From assembly GCA_020740775.1 (NCBI GenBank), contig JAHEWK010000001.1:6200001-6264000 (forward strand): a DNA stretch of 64,000 bases. Reading direction: 5' to 3'. A model generated the notes under the pieces. That model saw only the letters and a program-made list of their open reading frames with translations, was not told the origin of the DNA and did no database searches. A program made the position numbers and the translations under genes. This stretch comes from Ilyonectria destructans. Its lineage: Eukaryota > Ascomycota > Sordariomycetes > Hypocreales > Nectriaceae. Of this stretch, positions 44,258-56,132 are shown one piece after another (the first letter of the stretch is position 1; every line of letters begins with the position of its first letter).

Positions 44258-45145
44258 ATGGAATACCAAGCAACGCCAACGTCTGGGAGTTTGCTACCTC
44301 CAGACAGCGCCTCATCCGTCGCAGAGATGGCCGCTCTCAATGCGCACGCTTTTGGCGCCAAAGTGCCCGCGATTTTATCATCCGCGAGCAGGCAGATATT
44401 CAAGGAGCGGGGATGGAAGGATCGCCCATTTGTTGACATCAAGATGGTGCGATCCCGTGCAACTGAGCCCCCAACAATAGCAGCCATTGCAACAGTTTTG
44501 CGGTCGTCGCTGAGAGACCAGGATGAATTTCACATTGCCTGGACTGCGTTTTACGAGGTCGTTATCAAACTTCCCTCGGAGGCAATCCAGTTCTACCGCC
44601 CTGCTCTGGAGGCACTCTCTGCTACGGAATCAAGTGACACTAGCACGGTAGCCTCGCACTCTGTCGCAGCCACCTCATTGAGAAAGGAAAGCAAGGATCT
44701 ACTACGATATTTAGACAACCCCGAGGCCGTATGGGTTCCAACGCACAAGAGCGACTACATCGGCGAGCTCAGCCTGCAGCAGCGCGTTACAACGGCAGAG
44801 CAGATGCGGCCGCACGTCACGGAGCTTCTCGGGTGGCTAGCGGATGGGAACTGGCCTCCGTTCAGTGGCTGCCGGAAGCAGCTGGCCCGGTTCCCGGAGG
44901 TTACGGTGGAGCCGATTCGGGAGCTGATGGAGAAGGAACGGGGCGACGGCGGATGGCTGTTGAACCTGTTGGAGTTTGTGGGGGACTGTGTACCGGTCGG
45001 GCCGCTTTGGGAGCCTCTTAGACCGGTAGTGCAGGCGATTTCAGATGATCGTAACGGGGATGAAGATGACTGGGAGATTTCGGATTGTGCGCGACTGTGG
45101 TTGGCAAGATTGGATGAGTGGGAGGAGAAGAATAAGGTGGTGTGA
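44258..45145 (+). CDS. DUF5071-like protein
   Basis: A single exon of 295 residues starting at ATG 44258 (context AACCCATGG). The N-terminal half is helical (PTIAAIATVLRSSLRDQDEFH) with a Ser/Thr-rich linker near residue 130. From about residue 165 the chain reads DYIGELSLQQR...HVTELLGWLADGNWPPF...FPEVTVEPI...WLLNLLEFVGD. This is the pattern of DUF5071, a helical-repeat-like domain also found in bacterial proteins. The function is unknown, and the domain call is from motif memory only. No transmembrane or secretion signal. The second half has a higher GC content than the first. Confidence 0.7.
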   Translation: MEYQATPTSGSLLPPDSASSVAEMAALNAHAFGAKVPAILSSASRQIFKERGWKDRPFVDIKMVRSRATEPPTIAAIATVLRSSLRDQDEFHIAWTAFYEVVIKLPSEAIQFYRPALEALSATESSDTSTVASHSVAATSLRKESKDLLRYLDNPEAVWVPTHKSDYIGELSLQQRVTTAEQMRPHVTELLGWLADGNWPPFSGCRKQLARFPEVTVEPIRELMEKERGDGGWLLNLLEFVGDCVPVGPLWEPLRPVVQAISDDRNGDEDDWEISDCARLWLARLDEWEEKNKVV

Positions 45146-46189
45146 AGTGTCTAGACTTGGCGACTGCAGCATTGTTAGCTATTATGACAGTGTATTCGCC
45201 GCCGTCTTGTCACAGTCGTGTCACCACTTTGGGCTGTGTGGCTGTGTGATTCAATATGGTCAATATGGCGCTTAGCCGTCCGGAGCAAGGCCACCAACGA
45301 GGGCGGTAACACCAGGCTGTCTGTTGGTTCGGACCTGCGTGAGAACACCTTCAATCTAGTGATTGATTGATTTGCCGCAGGCCACTTGTTAGTCGAGAGG
45401 TTGTGCCGAGTAACCGGGGTGGTTGATTGTGATGGCCTCAATATCGGCAAGGCGATAGCGGGGAAGAAGCCAAGGAACTCACAGCAGCAAGATCGACTCG
45501 TATGGCTGGGAGATGAAGAAATGCGCTCACTTTAGCAGACGGTCAGCCCATCAGTCCAATATATCTTTCCACTCCGGTCTATTCTTGTCTCATCGCCATC
45601 ATGGCGCCGGGGTGCATCTGCTGCGAGTGCGCGCTTACAGCACTGCTTCATTGGTGCCATGGGTTTCGCTGCGGGTCGCGGGCTGCAACTAGCATCACGA
45701 CGCAGCCGGCCAGCGGCATCCCTCATGGCCGAATAAGCGGTCGGCTGAGCCGTATCCGGCCCTGGCCCTCGGATGCGCGGCACTCAATTGGCCCGGCGTC
45801 GCATTAGAGACCCGTGAGACTGGTCGTGTGTGAGGAGTGATTGGGAAGTGTGCGATCGCCGCTTTTCTGCGACAGGAATGGTCACTGTGACGAGCACCCC
45901 TGCATGGGCTTGGCCGTGGCTTCACTATTTGACGGGCCCCGGCCTCACCACAGAACGAGGGGAATCCTTTTCTTGCGCGCCTCCGCTGGATATTTGGCCG
46001 TCGTTCTCTTCTTCTGTTCACTCGCAGGCGAGATTTTACTATTGCTGGTCAATCATTTCCTCCTACAGAAACACACTCTCTCAACCCACCGGTTCAAACC
46101 TCCCCAACAACGACGACACATCCCAGTCATTACTCCACCACGCTGCCTGCAGACCAAATACACCCCAAGTACTAAACGTACCCGACACC
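45146..46189. other. Gene-free region before the small membrane protein
   Basis: No supported gene. An open frame upstream of 46190 is in frame with the small membrane protein, but it lacks protein character and a good start and was not added to it. Confidence 0.5.
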
Positions 46190-46456
46190 ATGGGCAGCAA
46201 CCTCTCGACGCCTGTCCAGTTCGACACCTCGGGCGCCGTCTTCAGCCCCGAGGATCGAGCATCCGGCCTCAAGCTCATCATCTTCTGGGTGTCCACCCTT
46301 TACGCCTGCGCCATGATCTTTAGCACATGCGCCCTCGTCGACCGATGGAAGGGGCCCTACGACCGAATCCGCACTGGTGCAGGGTCGGTCATGGCGGCGT
46401 TATTGTTGTCAACAGCTTGGCCAGTGGTGATGGCATACCTGCTTATGGCCGGTTAA
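46190..46456 (+). CDS. Small membrane protein with possible N-myristoylation site
   Basis: 88 residues from the ATG at 46190 (context ACACCATGGG, a good fungal start). The N terminus MGSNLSTP fits the G-x-x-x-S/T consensus for N-myristoylation. Two hydrophobic helices follow: LIIFWVSTLYACAMIFSTCA and VMAALLLSTAWPVVMAYLLM, separated by a basic loop (DRWKGPYDRIRTG). The family is not recognised. The well-formed start, helix pair and stop argue for a real gene; a single short frame without introns argues for caution. Confidence 0.6.
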   Translation: MGSNLSTPVQFDTSGAVFSPEDRASGLKLIIFWVSTLYACAMIFSTCALVDRWKGPYDRIRTGAGSVMAALLLSTAWPVVMAYLLMAG

Positions 46457-46988
46457 AGCAGCCATCCAGGGCGACGATGGGAGACGGAGGATGGGCGCGG
46501 GAAAGACAGGACGGAGCGCTTCATAGGTTAACACATGAATGAAAGGCAAATTGCGGTTGCGGTTATGTTGATTGTATACTACGGAGTACGAAAGAAACGG
46601 TTGGAGGCGCAGATGGGCCCGTCTCATCGACATTGACGACGCGAGCCACCTCAGCCGTGCTGGGACGAAAGGCCATTGCCGGGTTTGTTAGCGACACGGG
46701 CGTTCAATGCGCTCAATATTTCTATCTAATACAAGAAATTTTACAAGACTCCGTGTGCCATCTTTCTATGGTTATCATGCCTGTAGGATCAACAATACTT
46801 CAGATCTAACAAAGTACTCAATTTCCGTAGAACTCAACCCACAATGCCACATGGTCCCCGCTTCTGCAATGCTATTGTAAGCCATCCATCTCCACGCCAA
46901 TCTCCATACGTGCAACGAATGCGGAATCAATACCTTACATCGGTATCAACTGGATTAAGTAGTTGAGTCGCTTTCATCCCCACCATGG
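46457..46988. other. Spacer between the small membrane protein and CofD-family genes
   Basis: Both genes end here, so it holds two 3' regions. No gene or repeat was seen. Confidence 0.55.
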
Positions 46989-48527
46989 TCAGCCCACCAA
47001 TGTGTTGCGCCGGCTCCTATCCGAACGGGTATCCTTTCTACCGATGATAGATTCAAGGGCCTGTGCCAGAGCCTTCGCATCGTACCTCCCACCCCTTCCT
47101 GCTTCGTCTTTCGGGCCGTAAAGCCTTGTCGCGTCAATCCCCAGTTGCCCAAACCGTTGCTTGTCCACCTTTGGCGAGTTTGGCCCCTCGATGTAAATCA
47201 CATGTGTGACATACTGGCAGTAGTCGCCCTCATCCGGCTTAGGGAGACCCCTTGAGTCGGCGCAGGCGTTGGAAATGGCAGCCACAAAGTCCAAGCCCGA
47301 GAATGGGTTGACCGATGGTCCGGTTTCGCGATCGGTCGTGCCGTTGAGTATCAGGATCTTGTTTCGGATCATGGGACTAGAGATAGCCTGACCTACGCCA
47401 CGGAGGACAAGACTGGGTATAATGGACGTAAAGAGAGATCCGATGCAGTAAACTAAGCTGTTTGTGGAGTGAAGTGCGTCCAAGACTCGCGGGTTCGCAG
47501 GAATCTTGATCTCCTCGCCGTACGGATTGATGTACCATATCCGGTCAATCCTGGACGGGAGGTCTTCTTCCTGGTCCTTGGAAAAGACAATGGCAGGCCG
47601 CCTCAGTGCAGGCAACGTGCCGGGAAGGTTAGCATCTTCAACTTTGTCATGTTCCCACGTGTCGTGTCTCGTCGACACGGGACTGTGCATCCCAGCGCTG
47701 GTTCCCGGAACCGCAGCTGTGGGTGCGCTGGGGTGCGAGATGTCGTTCTGCCCAGTGATTACTGTGCCATCATTTAACCCAGCGGCGATATGAAGCGCAA
47801 AGTTGGTATTGAGCGCCGGCAAGACGGCGATACGGTCCGGAACTGAGCATATGGAGCTGAAGAGGTAGACGGCTGCCTCAAAGCTACCGGTGAAGAGCCT
47901 GGCGCCCGTGAGGAACAGGTTACCTATACTCGCCCCGGAGAAGTCAAATCGACTACTAGGTCTCATTCGTTTGACAACTTCGAGATTGAAACTGTTCAAG
48001 TACGAGCGAATAAGCTCCCGCTTTGGCGAAGAGATGTCGTCCCATAGTGGGTGTGAGGCTTCCAGGATCTCGAACCACTCCGCTCTCGCCTCAGCGTAGA
48101 CTTTCGGCAGACGGTGATTGAAGAAATGCTTGATAGCCGCCGTCTCCTCGCTGCCATCATCGGGAATAAGGCGTACCAACCGCGATCTCACATCTCCAAT
48201 ACCTAGCTTGCCAGTCAGCCCAACTCGTGCAACTCTAGCGCATCAACGGGCATGGGTGGTACCTGGGCCTCCGAAAACACGGATCAACTCGCTGCTACTT
48301 CCGCCATTGTCCGAGATGGGAATCACGTAGCTGAGTTTGAAGTGATTGGCTTCCCGGACGCTCTCAAAGACATCTACGAGATTGTTTGCGGCGCTCCCGC
48401 CGGAAAAGACAACAATGCCGTTCAGGATACTGGGGCTGGGGACGGTGTGCTGGAGCGAACTCAGTCCCAGCGGCCCACTTCCCTTCGGTAGTTGGAGTCC
48501 ATTCTGATGGGGTATATTCTGAGGCAT
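46989..48527 (-). CDS. CofD/YvcK-family protein (UPF0052)
   Basis: Exons 48527-48263 and 48202-46989, joined in phase 1 across a 60-nt intron, give 492 residues. The N-terminal fold carries the family's nucleotide/sugar-phosphate loop set: IVVFSGGSAANNLVDVFE, then VIPISDNGGSSSELIRVFGG, and directly after the splice GIGDVRSRL. SGASIGNLFLTGARL and VPDRIAVLPALNTN continue the conserved core, and a long insert rich in Pro, Ser and Thr (about residues 245-300) follows. CofD makes the F420 precursor in archaea and actinobacteria, and YvcK controls carbon flow and cell shape in bacteria. Fungi are not known to make F420, so the substrate here is unknown. The start at 48527 is the first ATG of the frame; a further upstream exon cannot be ruled out. 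Confidence 0.85.
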
Positions 48528-49425
48528 TGAACACAAGTTCTATAAGTGCAATCCCTGTGTGACGAGGAATAAGGACGATCAATTAAAGCTGACATGTGTC
48601 CAAAGTCGCGATTGATGGTGAGTGTCTTATCCATGAAATTACCGGGGTTATGTTAGCCTCATTAGTCAACTCACTATGGATAGCTGCATCTCGCTCAAGA
48701 GGGGAATTCCTCGCCTGAACTGAACGCTGACGAGTTCTAAACCTCTCCAACATCTCACGATGCGATCTTCCCTGTGGTACATCCAAGACTACCGCCCAAT
48801 TCATCCAAAACGCGTGCCGCAGGGAACAGCCGCTGGTCAAGTCTTTACGATTGGAAGTCCAATACGCGTACACGAAAAACCTCGGCAGATTCGGGTCCAA
48901 GCCGCTCTGGGAAAGTTCCCACTTACAAAGCAGCGTTGCTCCTCACTGACCGTGGAACCCGGTTTCCGGAACCACCAAATGCTCCCATCTTGGATACACC
49001 TCGGCTGGCGTGGGCCAATAAAGCAGGCTCAAATGATATAACGGGCCTCTTATATCAGTGAACGACATCATCACCACGCCATGGACAGTGCCGGGATGCA
49101 GCGGAGGGACATCTTAACCACTGTGGTCCGTCCCCGCTCGAAAAGAGTCTATCACATCAACCGTCTGTTCGTCCGTTGCCGAGTAGCCCCACGGTTTACG
49201 TCAGAAGCCCGACTTTCGAGGGGTTTGCCCTCCACGGAGTTCTATCCTACTTGTTCTTACAAATGAACCTCAACTCCCCAATCGCGCAACCCTTACTGCG
49301 AGGAATTCATACGATTGTAGACCTCAAATTTGGGCGATAAAAAGCTCGACAACAGACGACAACCACATTGGGTCATATATTCATCACTTTACTCGTTTTG
49401 CTTCAAGAGTCATTCATCGTCCACA
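48528..49425. promoter_or_regulatory. Divergent promoter region between the CofD-family and dehydrogenase genes
   Basis: Both genes point outward. No gene is supported within; short frames around 48760-49060 lack motifs. The dehydrogenase side ends in a clean leader (CCACAATGG). Confidence 0.5.
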
Positions 49426-50588
49426 ATGGCCCAAACAATCCCAACCACTGTGAGGCAGTGGAATACCACCGACCAGGCTGGATTCGATTCCCTTAAAATT
49501 TCCGAGCAGCCCTTGGAAGAGCTCGGTGACACTCAGGTCTTGGTCAAGAGTAGGCTCCCCCACTATTCCATGGCAATTAGCTCAAGGCTCAGCTAACCGC
49601 TTCAACAGTCCAGGGCGCTTCTCTGAACGTGTGTAACCATGGTTATTCTTTGATGGCTTACTAACTGACTCGATAGTATCGCGATCTAATCATTGCAATG
49701 GGCCAATACCCAGGTGGAGTATCCCCCAATGTCGTTCCAGGCTCCGATGGCGCTGGCACCGTCTTGGCTGTCGGCAAGAATGTGAAGAGATTCAAGGCTG
49801 GCGATAAAGTCATTACCCTCTTCAATCAAGGTCACATTGGCGGTTCGCTGGACGCTGTGAGTGCGAAGACCGGCCTTGGAGGCTCCATCAACGGAACCCT
49901 TCGCTCTGCCGCAGCTTTCGATGAACAAGGCCTTGTGCGTATGCCCTCCAACTTGAGCTTCACTGAGGCATCAACCCTCACTTGCGCCGGCCTGACTGCC
50001 TGGAATGCCCTCTTCGGTCTAGTGGATAAGAAGCTCATGGCTGGTCAGTGGGTCCTGACCCAAGGCACTGGTGGAGTCAGCATCTTTGGTGTCCAGTTCG
50101 CCAAGGCAGCTGGAGCCAAGGTTATTGCGACGACCAGTTCAAACGAGAAGGCCAAGTTATTAGCGAAGCTCGGCGCGGATCACATCATCAACTACAATGA
50201 AACGCCGGAATGGGGTGACAAGGCCAAGGAGCTGACTGGTGGAGTTGGTGTCGACCATGTTATCGAAGTCGCAGGCCCAGCCTCGATGAGACAGAGTCTT
50301 GCCAGCGTCAAGATGGACGGCGTCATCACCATCATCGGGTTTGTCGGTGGCCAGACCAAGGATCAGCCAGGATTCCTCGAGAACCTGTCTCGACTTTGCA
50401 CCACACGGGGCATTCTCGTCGGAAATCGTTGCATGATGGAAGATATGTGCCGCGCAATTGAGGCTAACCCTGAGACTCTTCGGCCCGTTGTTGACCCCAA
50501 GGTCTTCACCTTCGACCAGGTCAAGGAGGCGTACGAGTATCAGTGGTCGGGCAAGCACCAGGGCAAGGTCTGCATCGAGGTAAACTGA
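49426..50588 (+). CDS. Quinone-oxidoreductase-like medium-chain dehydrogenase
   Basis: Exons 49426-49549, 49609-49628 (only 20 nt) and 49677-50588 give 351 residues. The protein belongs to the zinc-type alcohol dehydrogenase superfamily. At the place where zinc enzymes have the catalytic Cys it reads SLNYRDLIIAMGQYP, the pattern of the zinc-independent quinone-reductase branch. The nucleotide-binding Rossmann motif is GTGGVSIFGVQFAKAAGAKV near residue 175, and VVPGSDGAGTVLAVG is the usual fold landmark. The substrate cannot be read from sequence; reduction of an enone or quinone with NADPH is the family expectation. The micro-exon supplies the residues leading into the NYRD motif, so removing either intron alone would break the frame. 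Confidence 0.88.
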
Positions 50589-51030
50589 GCCCACGTCGCA
50601 GCGTCCTTTTTTAGAACAGGGCGGGATAGTCACCAGCGCATGTACACAAACAGAGAGGCCAATTGTTGCTAAAGCCTGATTCTATTCCAGGATTGTGAGG
50701 CGCCTCCCACGAAAGGCCTTGCTTTCTACTAGGATGGCTCGCCTTATGTGCATGATTGACGCTGTGTTAGCTCACTCTGGCGTGTACAACGCCCGCGTTC
50801 CTTATAGGACGGACGAGTAATCCCCCGCAAAAGCGCAAGCACGGATGCAGATCTTTGGCCTAATGATTGTGATTGAACGCTTAATTACATCTGCAGAATA
50901 CATTTGTTTGTGCACTGGGCCAGCACTTGGCACACCTGCACGTTGTGAAACGGTTACCCTGACCGCCACCCCCTTCCTTCTCCTGGTCTTGGCAGCTCTA
51001 TTTGACAGCCGCTCGCGATCCCAGATCGAT
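50589..51030. other. Spacer between two converging genes
   Basis: Holds the 3' ends of the dehydrogenase and GPI-protein genes. No other feature was seen. Confidence 0.55.
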
Positions 51031-51687
51031 CTAGATGAGGAGAACAGCAGCGGCGGCTAACAAGCCACTGACCATGTTGATACCGAACGAGGCACCGCTG
51101 CTTGGGATGCCAGTTGGGGTGCTGGCTGGGGGTGTTGTGCCGATGGGAGTGGTACCGTTGTTTCCGGGAGTAGGGATAATGCCGGCGGGAGTTGTCGCAG
51201 GCTGAACAAAGGTCTGAGTCTCCGTCTTGAGCGTCCCGATCTGGGTGTATGAGACTACGGCCTCGGCGGAGGACTCCTGGACAGGCGTCTCAACGGGGAC
51301 AGCGGCAGATGTCTCGGCAGGAGGCTGCTCATAACCAGCGCCCGCGCTGGTTGCTTCGGTAAGGATAGTAGAAGCCCCTCTCTCTCCAGGAATAGTGATG
51401 GTGTTGGTGGAAGCATCGGTGCTGACGCCACCCTCGCCTTCGCAAGTCTCGCCAACGGGGCAACAGCCGTACTCGCCGCTGCTGCCAAGGGAGCAGGTTT
51501 GGGTAGCAGGGCAACCTCGATCGCCGCTGGGGCAGCAAGTCCACGTGAGGTCGATGCAGCCATCGCCACAGTCCTTTGCTCCCTGATCACTGCAAGGGAC
51601 CTTGTAGAGCTCGCGGGCGTTGAAAGGGCTGTGCGCAGCGGCGAGGGCGCCAGTGGCGGAGAGAGTGAGAAGGATGAGCTTGTTCAT
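51031..51687 (-). CDS. GPI-anchored cysteine-rich surface protein
   Basis: A single exon of 218 residues. A signal peptide (MNKLILLTLSATGALAA) is followed by a Cys-rich block at residues 32-83 with ten cysteines, including CGDGC, TCCPSG and YGCCPVGETC. Next is a long Ser/Thr/Pro-rich stalk with repeated TTP and ETP, likely O-glycosylated. The C terminus (a small-residue SSGAS site, then a hydrophobic SGLLAAAAVLLI end with no charged tail) is the classic signal for GPI attachment. Such proteins sit on the plasma membrane or cell wall; the Cys pattern resembles small secreted fungal surface proteins. The precise function is unknown. It converges with the dehydrogenase gene. Confidence 0.85.
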   Translation of the reverse strand: MNKLILLTLSATGALAAAHSPFNARELYKVPCSDQGAKDCGDGCIDLTWTCCPSGDRGCPATQTCSLGSSGEYGCCPVGETCEGEGGVSTDASTNTITIPGERGASTILTEATSAGAGYEQPPAETSAAVPVETPVQESSAEAVVSYTQIGTLKTETQTFVQPATTPAGIIPTPGNNGTTPIGTTPPASTPTGIPSSGASFGINMVSGLLAAAAVLLI

Positions 51688-54600
51688 GATGGACGAGTTG
51701 GAGAGTGTAGTGCTGGGGTCAACGGCGGGTTGTTGGGAAACTCGTGTATTTGTTCAAAGGCTGTTGAAGAAGATAGAGAGATGAGGATATGAAGACCAAA
51801 AGAACCACCTACGCAGAGTATTGTATTTATATCTGCAGCTCAGTTTCTCTATTTTGAGTACGCGGCCCCGTACAAAGGCAACGATTTGTGTGTTAGCAAC
51901 ATGCGCAATGAGGCTGGACAGCTGACAACAAACAGTACGTACGCGTGGTTAAACCATGCAAAGCCCGGATCTACCAGGACCAGGGCCTGATCTACTCCTC
52001 TGGGTGCCTTCATGCCGATCGCCATTGGTGGTCGGGCCGATCCTCTGGGGCCGTAACTGTCTCAGCATTCTGAGTGCCGCTGAAGCGTGGAAGCAGACGT
52101 CAGGAGAGAACGTCAGCTCAGGACGACGAAGGAGTTAAGCTTGACGGCTTCTTTACGTCGCATGGTTTCAGTCCCGTACATGTCTTGAAGGAACACACGT
52201 TGCCAGAAGGAGGGGGTTTTAGAAAGAGTGCTCAGATCCGGGAGTGAACAAGCATCTCTTTCTGTTGCGCCTAGATGAAACCTCTCAGTTTTTGTCTCTT
52301 TGACGTGGCAGCCCGTGTGTCACTCGATCTGGATCGCGGCACTTGCGTCAGTATTCCCGGTCATTCTCATACAGATGGAAATAGACCTCGCCGGCTCCCG
52401 ATAAATCAGAAGCGTATTGCGTAGCATATTATTACCTTATTCCTTGCTAATAATGAGTACGTAGATTGCACTATTTTTACGTATGTCTTGTTTCGTTCTC
52501 CACTGGCTGCCCCGCGCAGGTCCAAGCTGAACCAAGTGCCGGCCAAGCCAAGCAAAGAGGCCTGAAGCAACACCATCCTTGTTCTCAATTGATCGACACC
52601 AGAGGCGTGTAACTTATGCTTCAATCTTGTAGCTGTCGGTTTTGCTTCTGAGGCCAACCTAATTAGGTCATGAGGAGCGCTGAAACATTGCGTCTGCCAC
52701 TCAGCTTTGGTGATGCGGCGAATGCCCCAGCGTAGTGCGGTAGAACACTGTAGCCTGCCAACAAAGTCGACAATTGGAAGATGATCAGCCAAGCATCTTA
52801 TACAGAAAGGAATCCCCGAGCTCTCAGCACGTAAATCGATTAATCAATCGATCTCTCATCTACTAAGCCCAATCCTTAATCGGCCGGGATTGAATGGCCA
52901 AGCGATTGCGCACACGCCAGCTTGCGTCTTTCCATGGCGATCAAGTTTAGCGATGCAGCCAGGGACAAGACTCGGTATCCACGTATTCCTTCGACTTCGA
53001 GCTGACGAGGCCTCCACCAACACTTCCGAACGCCTCTATGTAGGCGTGGCCACTTACACTATTGCAAAGAGGTAGAGGTTCATGGATTCGCGCGTCTTGA
53101 GGCTGCTTTAATGCAGCCCATTAATGCGGTACGTCGTATTCAACATGCACAGCCTTGAATTCTTACACAGCCACTTAAAGCGTAGCTGGGTCTGCTGCAC
53201 AACCAACCAAATCGTACATGCAGAAAGCTGACCTTTCCCTTTTATTCCACGAAAAGATCTCCAGTGTTTTTTTGGAGGGAGTTCTGCTAGTATCTGTAAA
53301 ACCTCATCAGGGTTAATGGATCGATAAGACTTCTATCATCCTCCCATGTTGAGCATCAAACTCGTTTTGGAAGCGCGCCTCGTTCAATTCAATTCTTTTT
53401 ATTACTACTTCTCGAAATTTTTGCGCTAATAATGTGATCAAAACTAGCCTACGTACCTTTCAGCTGTTCCTGGCTCGTGGCCCTGGTAGTTCGTGTGAGC
53501 AATCAGCGAGTGAACCCATTTTTAAACCTGTTGCAAAATGAGAAGGGACTCACAGGCTTCGCTTAGGCACAAGGCTCTCAATGAAAGGTACTCCAATGGT
53601 ATAAAACCTATCTTGCAATATTTTTAATGACTTTCAGCTCACAAAAGGTCTCGGGAATATGCTGGCAATTTATTAAATGCAATTGTTAAAATCACTCTAA
53701 GCGCAACCTAGATTTCGTAAATTTGACTCGATAGATCTTAGATGGCCTTGCTCGTATTTGTTGAGCCTGCAATGGTGATTAAATGAGTAGGCGGAGTGTT
53801 CTGTCTTCGAAGCGAGTCTCAGTCCTCACTCACAGATACCACTCTAGCTTTCCCCAACTGTGAAGCGTCATTGATCCAGGATTGTATTTTTAGACGATCT
53901 CGGTCTTCAATTCTTCTACTAGGGGATTCAACTAGTGTCTACCATTTAATATTTTCGTCTTCGTTCAGGTACTACAATTCCCCATGATTTTGAACTACTG
54001 CGGGGTAAGAATGAACCGCCTAGACTTAGTTGTGAGGAAATGCTCATGAAGCTGAGAGGTTTGAATTACGAACCATGTCGCCATTCTTTAACAAGCCAAG
54101 TCCAATTGGTTTGAACTCAAGTTCCTTTAATGTTTAGTCATCGTTGATAAAATCTTAATGCATTTTTTCAAGAGCATGGCTATTCACGCATGTGAATATC
54201 TGTCCAACTTAGACTTCAGTCTACCCAGCTTAGTAGTATTTAGTCAGAGAGACTGAAGAAAGAAAATGAACTGAACAAAATAATGATACTTATGATCAAT
54301 AATAATAGACAGCTAGAAATACAAAGGCTTGATTTTATCCCAACAGTAACATCCTTTTTTGTCAGAACTTTCATCAAGGTTGCTATTGCGTTTTCTTTGA
54401 CTTAGGTTTCTTTTAAAGTGGCCTTCCAACATCACATGCTCTTTGGATAAATCTCTAAGGTACAAATCTCCTGATGTGCGAGCCTTAGGCGAAGCCACTG
54501 CGAGACCTTTTGAAACTACCTCTCTCTAGTTAGTGCAAGATTTCGAGAGCCGACTTAAAGATGGAACTCAAATTTATTAGCGCCATGACCATACTGCGGG

Positions 54601-56132
54601 ATCACAACACGATCTCCGGAATTACGTACTACTAATCTTGAAGATCAGGCCCATTAAAGTGAGAAGAGTCCATTTCATCGATCAAATGCTGACTCAGTTG
54701 CCTTCGTCCCAGTTCGGCCGCCCCTGCCACGGGAAATGCCGGGCATTGCGGCTCCGGTATTAGTGTCTTTTTAGTCGACGATCTATCAGCAATTAGAAGG
54801 TCATCACAGCTTCCGCCGCATGTCTTAGCAAAGATAGTAGATCTTGGTCATCCCTGTTAGATAGATGAAAATTGATATTTGACATCGCATATGTACGAGG
54901 GGATGCCAAATTAGTGGGACGTAAAAGAAGCTTACCCAATTTCTCTAGACACATTTGGATTTCTCTAGCTTTGGCCATCACACATCCAAAGTACACAGAG
55001 GAGATGATCAGTTCTTTCCACAGAAGCCACGTATGAAATACCTAAATATTCTCTGGAGAAGTCTTATTGTCTTGCATACCTGCAACCAAGGGTCAGACAG
55101 ATTTCCATTTTATAATTTTTCAAACTTATCGATCCCCTTGCGGTTCAGTCACTCTTGTCTGCATAACAAGCTGGAGTCACTGGGGGCGATCTACGCGGTC
55201 CAATACCGGCCAGCCAGCCACACATTATCTAATCTCATGTGGTTTACGAAATGGGTTTGAAGAAATCAGGTCTCCAGAGGCAGACCCTTGGCCAGTTATG
55301 TTCAGTGTCTGGTAGCCACGTGTACTAGGACCCTAGCTTATCAAATGCATGGGTCTTCGTCTTTGAGCAAAGGACAGCAAAGGACCATGACACTCCACAG
55401 CACGGCAAACACAAATATGATAAGAGACATGCTCCATTGATCTTGGGTGCATATAGAGTATCCACTGTGCTAGGAACATGGTATCACCCAACTATGTGGG
55501 CTTGTTGTATTATTCCTGTCTCGGCCAGATTTTCACGGCTCCGTCTCCTAGCTCCGCCCGGTTGCTTTTTCAACATCCACGTGGAAAATGCCCGGAGACG
55601 GGCCCCGGAACCTGGAACACATTGCTTTTTGCTGCAGAAGACATGCACCCCGGGTTTTCAGTTCATGGGAGCCCGCGTTCCAGTCTTTGTCTTCCGAACT
55701 GATTTCGTCTCATATATGTTGTCCAGCCATTCAATGAAGTTGATCCCAGAGGTACCCTGGTTTGTGCCATTCCGACCCTAGTCCCCGGCTAGCGATCTAG
55801 CTACTGGAAGGCTTCCGTCTGCCCGGATGGGTAACCGAAGTGAACCGAACTACAGATCTCTCCAACATTAAGGGGCAGAAAAACAAGACAGTCGCGGAGG
55901 GTGACTGCAGCCATTTTGATATGTTTTCCATTGCATTAAGTACGTCTAGTAGTCTTATGATTCTATCAAAATATCCCATTGGGTATCGTTTTCGAGGTCG
56001 TTGCCGAAGCATCTAATTGCGAAGCAGAGAAAGTCGCTCCATCCGTTTATAAGCTCCATCACCATTAATTCTTCAAGCTGTAATCCTGTCACAAAATCTT
56101 CCAACACCGTGTCTAGATGGTATCCCGGGTGT
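51688..56132. other. AT-rich, gene-free region, 4.4 kb
   Basis: No supported gene. Between about 52400 and 55300 the sequence is visibly more AT-rich than its neighbours, with short frames full of stops. Such AT-rich islands in ascomycetes often come from transposons hit by repeat-induced point mutation, but no recognisable transposon protein remains could be read. The first 250 bases are the promoter of the GPI-protein gene. Confidence 0.5.

Noticed and set aside
45830..46189. In-frame upstream extension of the small membrane protein
   Set aside because: It is rich in unlikely residues, lacks a signal or domain, and the ATG at 46190 has a much better start context.
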